From assembly GCA_019421015.1 (NCBI GenBank), contig JAHZGC010000006.1, positions 1-64,000 of the forward strand: a stretch of 64,000 bases of DNA. The letters run 5' to 3'. Both the position numbers and the translations under genes were made by a program. The DNA is from Coriobacteriaceae bacterium (GTDB lineage Bacteria; Actinomycetota; Coriobacteriia; Coriobacteriales; UMGS124). Positions 1-6,843 of this stretch are shown here, in pieces. Positions within the stretch are counted from its first letter, which is position 1. Every line of letters starts with the position of its first letter. The notes beneath the pieces were generated by a model. That model was not told the DNA's origin and ran no database searches. It saw only the letters and a list, made by a program, of their open reading frames with translations.

Positions 1-578
1 CCCCCAACAAGGTCGTGTTCCAGATCTTTGACAGCAACTACCGCGAGCAGGTACACACGATGCCCAACGGCCACGCGTGCTACTGGAAGATCGTGGACGA
101 CGTGGAGGAGGAGCCTTGGGGCGACTACATCGAGCACATCGGCATGCGCACGCCCGATGAGGTGACCGAGAACGCCACCGCGGTCTGCGACACCCTTGAG
201 GAGCTGGCCGAGCAGCTGGGCTGCGACCCCGAGGGCCTGGTCAAGACCGTGGAGAAGTACAACGAGATGGCCAAGGCCGGCTTTGACTCAGAGTTTGCCA
301 AGCGCGCCGACCGCCTGTACCCCATCGAGCAGCCGCCGTTCTACGGCACCCGCGAGGAGGGCGCCTTTGCCTTCTGCACGGTGCACGGCGTGAACTGCGA
401 TGAGAACTGCCACGCTCTGACCGCCAACTACGACGTGGTTCCGGGCCTCTACGTGGCCGGCAACACCATGGGCTGTCGCTTTGCTGAGGACTACCCCACG
501 ACCATCATGGGTGTCTCCCACGGCATGGCCATGACCTTTGGCCGCCTGGCCGGCATCAACGCCGCCAAGCAGGCCTAA
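1..578 (+). CDS. FAD-dependent oxidoreductase, C-terminal part (5' end outside window)
   Basis: This is the C-terminal ~190 residues of a FAD_binding_2 (fumarate/urocanate reductase-like) flavoprotein; the frame is open from base 3 and enters from outside the window. The tail carries the usual closing signature of the family, GLYVAGNTMG followed by MTFGRLAGINAA, which packs on the FAD. Between them lies EDYPTTIMGVSHG, where classical fumarate reductases have the HG-NRLGGNSL segment, so the substrate is probably not fumarate. Substrate and export signal cannot be judged because the N-terminus is missing. It ends with TAA and is followed by a strong terminator, so it closes its transcript. Family assignment is firm; function is inferred. 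Confidence 0.85.
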   Translation, partial: PNKVVFQIFDSNYREQVHTMPNGHACYWKIVDDVEEEPWGDYIEHIGMRTPDEVTENATAVCDTLEELAEQLGCDPEGLVKTVEKYNEMAKAGFDSEFAKRADRLYPIEQPPFYGTREEGAFAFCTVHGVNCDENCHALTANYDVVPGLYVAGNTMGCRFAEDYPTTIMGVSHGMAMTFGRLAGINAAKQA

Positions 579-599
579 TGAGTCTTTAATCTGCGAGAG

Positions 600-634
600 A
601 AGCCCGGTCCGCACCTCTTGCGGGCCGGGCTTTT
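600..634 (+). terminator. Rho-independent terminator after the flavoprotein
   Basis: A 12-bp stem, AGCCCGGTCCGC with GCGGGCCGGGCT (one G-U pair), has a 7-nt loop and is followed by TTTT. It lies 22 bases after the stop codon of the upstream flavoprotein gene. Confidence 0.85.
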
Positions 635-652
635 GAGAATGGAGAGGGTCAC

Positions 653-2137
653 ATGGTGGAGACGGGGCAGGTGCCGCCCAAGGGGCCGCGGCCGCAGCGC
701 AACTTTTTGCGCGACTACGACCTGATGCTCAAGGTGATGCAGCAGGACTATGTGGACTGCGCGCGCTACGTGGCGTCGGGCTACGCCGAGTTCATCGGCC
801 AGCTGTACACGTTGAACTCGGGCATGTTCCAGAGCCCCGTGTACTGCGACCACGTCTTGACCCAGATGGCGATGCACTACCTTGCCTGGTACCAGGACCC
901 GTCGGTGAGGCTCGAGGTGGGGCCGGGGGCGGCATGGCACACGGTGCAGACCTACGGGACCCAGCGTTGCGGGAATGCCCTCTACGTGGTGTGGGCGCAG
1001 GAGGGGGCCCCGGTCTCGGTGGGCGAGCGCATCGTGGGCGTGAACAAGAAGACGCTCGAGGAGATTCGTTCCGAGGTCGAGCGGATGCTGCGCACGACCG
1101 TGGAGCCGGTCGACCACGAGCGCGAGGACTGGTCCCTCGTGCTGGCTTTTGCCAGGCATCTTACCGTGGTCGGCATCGACGGCGTCGAGCGGACGTTCAG
1201 GGTGGTGCCTGGCGAGTCGGCGGTGACCGACCGCATGAAGCGCCTCTACGCCGAGCGTGGAGAGGGGCCGGTGGTGGGTGTGCGGGAGGAGGCGCGCGGG
1301 CGCGCGGACGAACGTCTCCACGAGGTCTGCGCGTTGGGCTGGCGGGGGCCCGTGGCCGTCTTGACCCTGCGCGACCTGGGCGCCGAGGGCTTCTCGGCCC
1401 GGCTCGACGGCGCGCTCGGCGAGCTGGCGTCTGCGGCAGAAAAGCCCCTTGGGCTGGTGGTGGACGTGCGCGGAGCGACGGGCGGGGCGTGGGACGAGGT
1501 GTACCCCCTTGTGCCGTACCTGCTGCGGGAGGGGGCCCAGGCCACGCCGGCCGACGCGTTCGGGGCCCCGGGGGTGCTTCTTAACTGCTCGCAGCGCAAC
1601 GTCGACGAACGGCTTGCCGCCCTGGACGGGATCCGCTCGACCATGGTGGGGGGCGACGGGGCCCTTTTGGAGGGGGCCTCTTTGGAAGAGCTTGCCCAGG
1701 TGGACGCCTTGATGGAGGAGCTTGCGTCCTCAAGGGGGCGCGGGCTGCAGGCCGACGAGACCGACTACTACACGCCGGCGGAGTTTGTGGGCGCGGGGGA
1801 GATGCCCGTTGTGGTGCTGGCAGACCGCTACACGGCCGACGGCGCGGAGTGGCTGGCCAAGGCGGCGGTTCGCCTGCGGGTGGCCGGTCTTGGCAAGGCC
1901 CTGCTGGCCGGTCGGGCCACCTGCGGCTCCATCGACAACACCTGCCTGCGCAAGGTGCGGCTGGACGAGGACTTTGCGCTGACGGTGCCGACGGCGAAGT
2001 ACCTGGCAGCCCTGGGCGGCGAGGCGACGCTGGGGAGAGGGGTTGTTCCCCATGTGAAGCTGGCCTGGGTGCCGGAGCAGCTGGAACGCGACGTCGAGCT
2101 TGAACGGGCCTGTGCGCTGCTGGGCGAGAATGCATAA
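653..2137 (+). CDS. S41 peptidase-like protein lacking the catalytic serine
   Basis: A 494-residue protein, probably cytoplasmic since no signal peptide or membrane segment is visible. The C-terminal half has the landmarks of the S41 (C-terminal processing/tricorn core) fold: VVDVRGATGG near residues 269-278 (compare the LRGNGGG-type loop), VVVLADRYTADGAEWLAKA near 387-405, and GRATCGS near 420. In active S41 enzymes the second motif reads T-A-S-A-x-E and its Ser is the nucleophile; here the residue is Asp396 (T-A-D-G-A-E). The protein is therefore probably not a serine protease, or uses altered chemistry. The N-terminal ~200 residues are not recognised. The start is supported by GGAGAGGG upstream. 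It is followed by an amino-acid symporter gene in the same direction. Confidence 0.6.
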   Translation: MVETGQVPPKGPRPQRNFLRDYDLMLKVMQQDYVDCARYVASGYAEFIGQLYTLNSGMFQSPVYCDHVLTQMAMHYLAWYQDPSVRLEVGPGAAWHTVQTYGTQRCGNALYVVWAQEGAPVSVGERIVGVNKKTLEEIRSEVERMLRTTVEPVDHEREDWSLVLAFARHLTVVGIDGVERTFRVVPGESAVTDRMKRLYAERGEGPVVGVREEARGRADERLHEVCALGWRGPVAVLTLRDLGAEGFSARLDGALGELASAAEKPLGLVVDVRGATGGAWDEVYPLVPYLLREGAQATPADAFGAPGVLLNCSQRNVDERLAALDGIRSTMVGGDGALLEGASLEELAQVDALMEELASSRGRGLQADETDYYTPAEFVGAGEMPVVVLADRYTADGAEWLAKAAVRLRVAGLGKALLAGRATCGSIDNTCLRKVRLDEDFALTVPTAKYLAALGGEATLGRGVVPHVKLAWVPEQLERDVELERACALLGENA

Positions 2138-2236
2138 ACATACCGTTGGCCGATTGTTTTTTGCATTGCTGCGCGAGATTAATGTGTCTGAAACACCTCC
2201 GGCCGTTGAACCGTGGATAATCCGGGGTGCAAGATG

Positions 2237-2265
2237 GTTCAATTACTCGTATTGAACTATTGAAC
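2237..2265. promoter_or_regulatory. GTTCAAT / ATTGAAC repeat cluster before the symporter gene
   Basis: GTTCAAT (2237-2243) faces ATTGAAC (2251-2257), and a second ATTGAAC follows at 2259-2265 before a T6 run. The cluster is AT-rich in an otherwise GC-rich leader about 110 bases before the symporter start. It could be an operator or part of a leader hairpin; assignment is tentative. Confidence 0.3.
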
Positions 2266-2376
2266 TTTTTTGCACGGTAAGGGCCGGGTCGTACAAGGAG
2301 AGGCGATCCGGGCCAGTTCAAACCCAACGCGCCCGCGATAAGCCCGGGTGTCGTCGGACGTTTCCGGGAGGTATCT

Positions 2377-3801
2377 ATGGACGCGATAATGAGCGCGATC
2401 AGTGCGGCGGATGCATGGCTGTGGGGCCCGCCCCTTATCATCCTGCTGTTGGGCTCTCACCTGTTTCTGACCATCCGCACGGGGTTCATCCAGCGCAAGA
2501 TTCCCGCCGCTATCAAGATGACGTTCCAGAAGGACCCCAACGCGCCCGGCGACGTGTCGCCCTTCGGCGCGCTGTGCGCGGCCCTGGCGCCCACTATCGG
2601 CACGGGCAACATCGTGGGCGTGGGCACGGCCATCGTATCGGGCGGCCCCGGCGCCGTGCTGTGGATGTGGCTCACTGGCGTCTTTGGCATCGCCACCAAG
2701 TACGCCGAGACCTTCGTGAGCGTGAAGTACCGCGTGAAGGACCACAAGGGCGAGATGCTCGGCGGCGCCATGTACGCCTGGGAGCGCGCCTTCAAGAAGA
2801 ACGGCACCACCCCTTGGTGGGCCAAGGTGGGCGCCATCGCCTTTGCGGCCCTGGCGGCCCTGGCGTCGTTCGGCATCGGCTCGGCCGTGCAGGCCAGCGC
2901 CGTGAGCGACGTCATCGTGGAGAACCTCCCCGGCGTGCCCCAGTGGGTCGTGGGCCTGGTGCTCGTGGTGCTCGTGTCGCTGGTCATCTTCGGCGGCATC
3001 AAGTGGCTCACCAAGGTGTGCGAGGCCCTGGTGCCGTTCATGGCGATTCTCTACGCGCTGTGCTGCATCATCATCCTGGTCATGAACGCCGCCTTTGTGT
3101 GGCCCGCCATCTGCCTGATCTGCGAGGCCGCGTTTACGCCCAAGGCCGCCTTTGGCGGTGCGGTGGGCGTGGCCGTGATGCAGGCCATCCGCTACGGCTG
3201 CGCGCGCGGTCTGTTCTCCAACGAGTCGGGCATGGGCTCGGCCCCCATCATCGCCGCCGCGGCCGAGACCCCCAACCCGGCCCGCCAGGCCCTGGTCAAC
3301 ATGACCGGCACCTTCTGGGACACCGTGGTGGTGTGCGCCCTGACCGGTCTGGTGATCGTCTCGACGCTGCTGGCCAACGGCATCACCGGCGTCGAGGGCA
3401 TGGCCGGCGCGGCCCTGACCAGCCTGGCCTTTGCCAACGTGCCCGTGATCGGCACGCCCACGCTGGTGGTGGGCATGGTGCTGTTCGCCTACTCCACCAT
3501 CATCGGTTGGAGCTACTACGGCAACCGCTGCATCACCTACCTGTTCGGCAAGAACGCCATCCTGCCGTACAAGGTCGTGTACGTGGTGATCGCCTTTATC
3601 GGGGCCGCCGGCATCGTGGGAAGCTCGGTGTGGGACTTCGCCGATCTGGCCAACGGCCTCATGGTGGTGCCCAACATCATCGTGGTGCTGCTGCTCTCCG
3701 GCATGATCGCCCGCGAGACCAAGCACTACGTGTACGAGGACCACGGGGCGAACATCAACGAGCCTTCGAACGACGAGATTCCGGTGGTCGAGAGCAAGTA
3801 A
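2377..3801 (+). CDS. Alanine/glycine:cation symporter (AGCS) family protein
   Basis: A 474-residue polytopic inner-membrane protein of the AGCS (DagA/AlsT) family, which imports alanine, glycine or related amino acids with Na+ or H+. Family signatures are visible: the N-terminal helix with LFLTIRTGFIQ, ALAPTIGTGNIVGVGTAI near residues 68-85 (cation/substrate site of TM2-3), and the conserved block GLFSNESGMGSAPI near residue 285. Length is normal for the family. The start has a GGGAGG ribosome site five bases upstream. It stands alone between an S41-like gene and a strong terminator. The amino acid preferred cannot be read from sequence. Confidence 0.92.
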   Translation: MDAIMSAISAADAWLWGPPLIILLLGSHLFLTIRTGFIQRKIPAAIKMTFQKDPNAPGDVSPFGALCAALAPTIGTGNIVGVGTAIVSGGPGAVLWMWLTGVFGIATKYAETFVSVKYRVKDHKGEMLGGAMYAWERAFKKNGTTPWWAKVGAIAFAALAALASFGIGSAVQASAVSDVIVENLPGVPQWVVGLVLVVLVSLVIFGGIKWLTKVCEALVPFMAILYALCCIIILVMNAAFVWPAICLICEAAFTPKAAFGGAVGVAVMQAIRYGCARGLFSNESGMGSAPIIAAAAETPNPARQALVNMTGTFWDTVVVCALTGLVIVSTLLANGITGVEGMAGAALTSLAFANVPVIGTPTLVVGMVLFAYSTIIGWSYYGNRCITYLFGKNAILPYKVVYVVIAFIGAAGIVGSSVWDFADLANGLMVVPNIIVVLLLSGMIARETKHYVYEDHGANINEPSNDEIPVVESK

Positions 3802-3873
3802 TCGTGCGGGGAGCCTGCGCACGCGGCCGGACGCGATAAAACATCCGTGGGCGAGAAGTCCTCGAATTCCGAT

Positions 3874-3918
3874 GCCGCCCTCCTCTTGGGTCGAAGCCTG
3901 GGGGGAGGGCGGCTTTTT
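3874..3918 (+). terminator. Rho-independent terminator after the symporter
   Basis: GCCGCCCTCC (3874-3883) pairs with GGAGGGCGGC (3904-3913), 10 bp, with a run of five T after it. It lies 72 bases after the symporter stop. Confidence 0.9.
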
Positions 3919-3993
3919 GGTGCGGGGCCGCAGTCGGCCGGGTCTGCCGGACGGTTTGAGCGGTTGTGGGGGCCGTTTGGAACGGCGCCTCCC

Positions 3994-4025
3994 CCGAACT
4001 TTCCCACTTTGTGGGTGAAGTTCGG
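3994..4025. repeat. Hairpin of unknown role
   Basis: Two nested stems: CCGAACTT (3994-4001) with AAGTTCGG (4018-4025), and CCCAC (4003-4007) with GTGGG (4011-4015). No T run follows, so it is not a standard terminator. The stretch 3919-4260 around it holds no gene that can be supported. Confidence 0.45.
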
Positions 4026-4260
4026 AGGACGAAGACGACATCACCTACGTGGGGGCGATTCCGTTTCTGTTGGAGCCGGGATTCTGGGGTGAGGTGCGGG
4101 TTCGGCTGCCTAGGGACGGTCCTGGGAAGCGTTGCCAGGGTGCGGTCGTGTGGGGAGGTTTTGCCGGGGGCGTGGAAAGCCGGGGCCGGCGGGGAATGGG
4201 CCGTATATCGAAAACGGTTGCGGACGAGCGGGGCACAAGGCCCCGAGGCAGGCGAGGACC

Positions 4261-4873
4261 ATGCAGAAGACCGACGGTACCCTGTTCGTGTACGTGCTCA
4301 ACAACTCCAAGTTCGTGAACCACCTGTTGGGGCACAACGCCGTGCTCATAGAACAGCCCGACGGCACGGTGCGGCTGTTCTCGTTCCACTCCAAAGACAA
4401 CCTCGCCGTTCATCGAGGGGTCGGTGGCCCAGATTGTGCGGCCGCAGGACGCGGCGTCGTTCGATGTGTTTGAGCGGGCGTGCCTGGAGACGCACCCCGA
4501 GCCGCTCGACGGCAACGCGGTGGGGACGCTGCTGAACAACGGTTACAAAAGCTGGTACGAAGACTTTAGGCGTGCCATACGGCTTACGGTGACCGATGCC
4601 CAGGCTAGCGCCATGGAGGTGTGGGGGCGGGCCCAAGTGGAGCGGCCGCCCCGCTTTGACCTGGTAACGTTTAACTGCCAGCACTTCGTGGACGACATGC
4701 TCGCCCAGGGAGGCGTGAGCCTGGGGGAGCGGCACGACGACGGCAAGGTGCACTCCTTCGAGCGCGGTCTGGTGCCCAACGACGTGTTCGACAAGGCCAA
4801 CGAGGGCGGGACCGCAGGGGTGTCGGGGTTCGCGAAGTTCGCCTTCGGCACGGCTGGGGCGCAGGGAATGTAG
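4261..4873 (+). pseudogene. Permuted papain-like (PPPDE/LRAT-type) hydrolase, frameshifted
   Basis: Two frames together give one ~200-residue protein. The first frame runs from ATG 4261 (MQKTDGTLFVYVLNNSKF, then LGHNAVLIEQ) to about base 4400. The second takes over one base on (SPFIEGSVAQIVRPQD) and runs to the stop at 4873. The first half offers a candidate catalytic His in GHNAVL, the second a Cys in FNCQHFVDDML. The His-then-NCxHF order is that of permuted NlpC/P60 folds such as LRAT and PPPDE hydrolases. Continuity needs removal of one base near 4396-4410. The poly-G tract just downstream makes local sequence error a real possibility, so this may be intact in the living organism. Function is inferred from the motif pair only. 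Confidence 0.55.
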
Positions 4874-4886
4874 GGCCTGGCGAGGG

Positions 4887-5048
4887 GGATAGGGGACGAG
4901 GGGGGAGGTGGGGGGGCGGGGCGGCGGGGTTGTGGGGGTGCGGGGGGGGGGCGTGGGGGAGGGGGGGGGGGGGGAGAGGGGGGGGGGTGGGGGGGGGGAG
5001 GGGGGAGGGGGGGGGGGGGGGGGGGGGGGGCCGGCGGGGGGGGGTGCG
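4887..5048. repeat. Extreme poly-G tract
   Basis: About 160 bases are almost entirely G on the + strand, broken by single A, C or T, and include an uninterrupted run of 24 G at 5007-5030. Nothing else in the window resembles it. It could form many G-quadruplexes if real. Equally it has the look of a sequencing or gap-filling artefact, since G runs are a known failure mode of some read chemistries. Confidence 0.85.
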
Positions 5049-5111
5049 GCCTGGGGGATGAAGGTGGCTTGTCACAAGGGTGCTACCTGTTGTATCAAAT
5101 GCGATAATAGT

Positions 5112-5265
5112 GCGCATCGTCCTGGGATTTGAACGAGTGCGGACGGGAGGGCGTTGGATATTATTCTAAATCGTTAAGTTAAGACTACAAATAGGAGCGC
5201 AATTCTCTGTTTGGCGTAGCCGAGCCGTTCAAAAGCCTGGACGATGCGCGTAATTTAGAGAATTG
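5112..5265. repeat. Overlapping inverted repeats in the gene-free stretch 5049-5316
   Basis: GCGCATCGTCC (5112-5122) is repeated inverted at 5239-5249, and CAATTCTCT (5200-5208) is inverted at 5257-5265. The two pairs interleave, so they could form alternative structures or mark the ends of a small element. No gene is visible here. The region is notably richer in A+T than its surroundings. Confidence 0.4.
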
Positions 5266-5316
5266 ATAAATCTGCCAGGGGGACATGTGCCACCGCCCGG
5301 CTGCGGTGGGCCCGCG

Positions 5317-6729
5317 TCACCGCCCTCCCGTGCGCACCTCGTCCTCGACGACGTCGAGGAGGGCCTGCTGCGTGTTGACCCCCAGCTTGCGGTAGATGTG
5401 GGCGATGTGGGTCTTCACGGTGGCGTCGGACATACCCAGCTCGCCCCCGATGTGGCGGGCGGTGCGCCCCCGGCCCAGCAGGGCGAGCACCTCGGTCTCG
5501 CGCGGGGTGAGGCCGCCGGCCGCCGCGACGCGCGCGCATGCCGGCCCGTAGGGGTCGACCCCCTGCCCCTGCGCCGCCGCAGGCGCCCCCACGCCGTGGG
5601 CCAGCAGGTAGTTGGCGATGTAGAGCGCCACGAGCAGCACGATGGTGCCGAAGGTGAACCATGTGAGGCCGATGCCGAGGGTACGGCACGCCCCCATGGC
5701 CAGCGGGCAGATCAAGATGCCCACCCGCTTGAGATAAAAAGCGAGCAGGCTCAGGGTCTGGGGCGCCAGGGCGAAGCGGCAGATGGACGGGATGCACCAC
5801 ACGAAGAAGAGGAGCGTGGCGTAGACCACGTTGAGGGGCACGACCGACACCACCAGGGCCAAGGGGTCGGCCGCCTTTGACAGGTAGAGGCCGGCCAGGG
5901 CCGCCGGGAGCACTAGCATGAAGCAGAAGTCGAAGACCGACGACGGCATGAGGTGCGACGCCGCCGCATGGAGCAGCGCGCCGGCCCCGACCATGCCGAG
6001 GCCCGTGCAGATCTGGACCGACAGCGACGCGGCGCCGCTGTCCTGCACGCCGGTCCACTGCGTGTGGATCACGAAGACGGCCATCGACGCCACGGTGATC
6101 AAGGCGCAGGTGAGGACGAGCAGCGCGCCGGAGGTGGGCGTCGGCCCGTCGGCCCGGTCGGGGGCCCGTACCTCGTCCTCGGTTTCCGACCGGTGCGGCA
6201 GCAGGGCGACGGACGCCGGGGCGAGCAGTGCCGCGATGGCGTAGGAGACCGCGCTGCCGAGCAGCAGCGACTCCAGAATCTGGATGCCCCCTGCGATCAC
6301 GATTCCCAGCGTCACCGCCCGGGCGGACTGCCGCGCGTCCAGGTGGAGCAGGCGGCTTGCCCAGAACGCCATGAGGAAGTAGGGCGCCTCCATGGCGAAG
6401 CGCACGATGCTGGCCAGGGGGACGTTGGCGTCCAGGACGTCCGTCGCGATGAGGGCGCGGACCGCGACCCCCGCCGAGGAGAAGGCGGCGATGGCCGCCA
6501 TCAGGCCCCTATGGCGCCACAGGGGGCGGGAGTCGGCGTGCCCGAGGAGGCCGAGCAGGGCGTACCCCAGCGTGAACAACACGATAAGCTCGGCGTAGTG
6601 GCCCGCAGGGGAGCCCGTTCCGACCGGCCAGAGCACGGTGTAGCGCAGGACCTCGGTCGAGGCGATGCACAGCCCCACCCCCAGGCCGAGCGGTATCAGC
6701 CGCGAAGGGTCGTTCCCCTGTCGTATCAT
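5317..6729 (-). CDS. Membrane-bound LuxR-family transcriptional regulator
   Basis: A 470-residue one-component regulator. The first ~390 residues are a string of hydrophobic helices (roughly 10-12 membrane segments, no receiver domain). The last ~65 residues are a LuxR/GerE helix-turn-helix: LTPRETEVLALLGRGRTARH, then DATVKTHIAHIYRKLGV. In this family the membrane part is presumed to sense a ligand or transporter-like substrate while the tail binds DNA. ATG at 6729 has CGGAGA upstream on the minus strand. It lies just downstream of, and in the same direction as, the flavoprotein gene at 6844-9012, from which it is separated by a terminator; regulation of that flavoprotein is inferred from proximity. 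Five close architectural relatives occur in this window. Confidence 0.88.
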   Translation of the reverse strand: MIRQGNDPSRLIPLGLGVGLCIASTEVLRYTVLWPVGTGSPAGHYAELIVLFTLGYALLGLLGHADSRPLWRHRGLMAAIAAFSSAGVAVRALIATDVLDANVPLASIVRFAMEAPYFLMAFWASRLLHLDARQSARAVTLGIVIAGGIQILESLLLGSAVSYAIAALLAPASVALLPHRSETEDEVRAPDRADGPTPTSGALLVLTCALITVASMAVFVIHTQWTGVQDSGAASLSVQICTGLGMVGAGALLHAAASHLMPSSVFDFCFMLVLPAALAGLYLSKAADPLALVVSVVPLNVVYATLLFFVWCIPSICRFALAPQTLSLLAFYLKRVGILICPLAMGACRTLGIGLTWFTFGTIVLLVALYIANYLLAHGVGAPAAAQGQGVDPYGPACARVAAAGGLTPRETEVLALLGRGRTARHIGGELGMSDATVKTHIAHIYRKLGVNTQQALLDVVEDEVRTGGR

Positions 6730-6780
6730 CGTGTCTCCGATCGTCGCCTTCCCGGCCTTGTGGCAATGCTATAGCACAAA

Positions 6781-6816
6781 GCAGGGGAGAAGCCCACCCG
6801 AGGGCTTCTCCCCTGC
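6781..6816 (-). terminator. Terminator between flavoprotein and LuxR genes
   Basis: A perfect 15-bp hairpin, GCAGGGGAGAAGCCC (6781-6795) with its complement at 6802-6816 and a 6-base loop. Read on the minus strand it ends the flavoprotein transcript, whose stop lies 27 bases away. The T tract after it is short. Confidence 0.85.
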
Positions 6817-6843
6817 TTGATTTGGACTGCTGGGGACGTGGGG

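Noticed and set aside
2257..4044. A 595-codon minus-strand frame opposite the symporter.
   Set aside because: His/Gly/Asp-rich shadow of a membrane protein gene; the plus-strand AGCS signatures are unmistakable.
5111..5150. A TTCAAATC-like T-loop on the minus strand, suggesting a tRNA remnant.
   Set aside because: The T stem does not pair and no acceptor, D or anticodon arm can be built.
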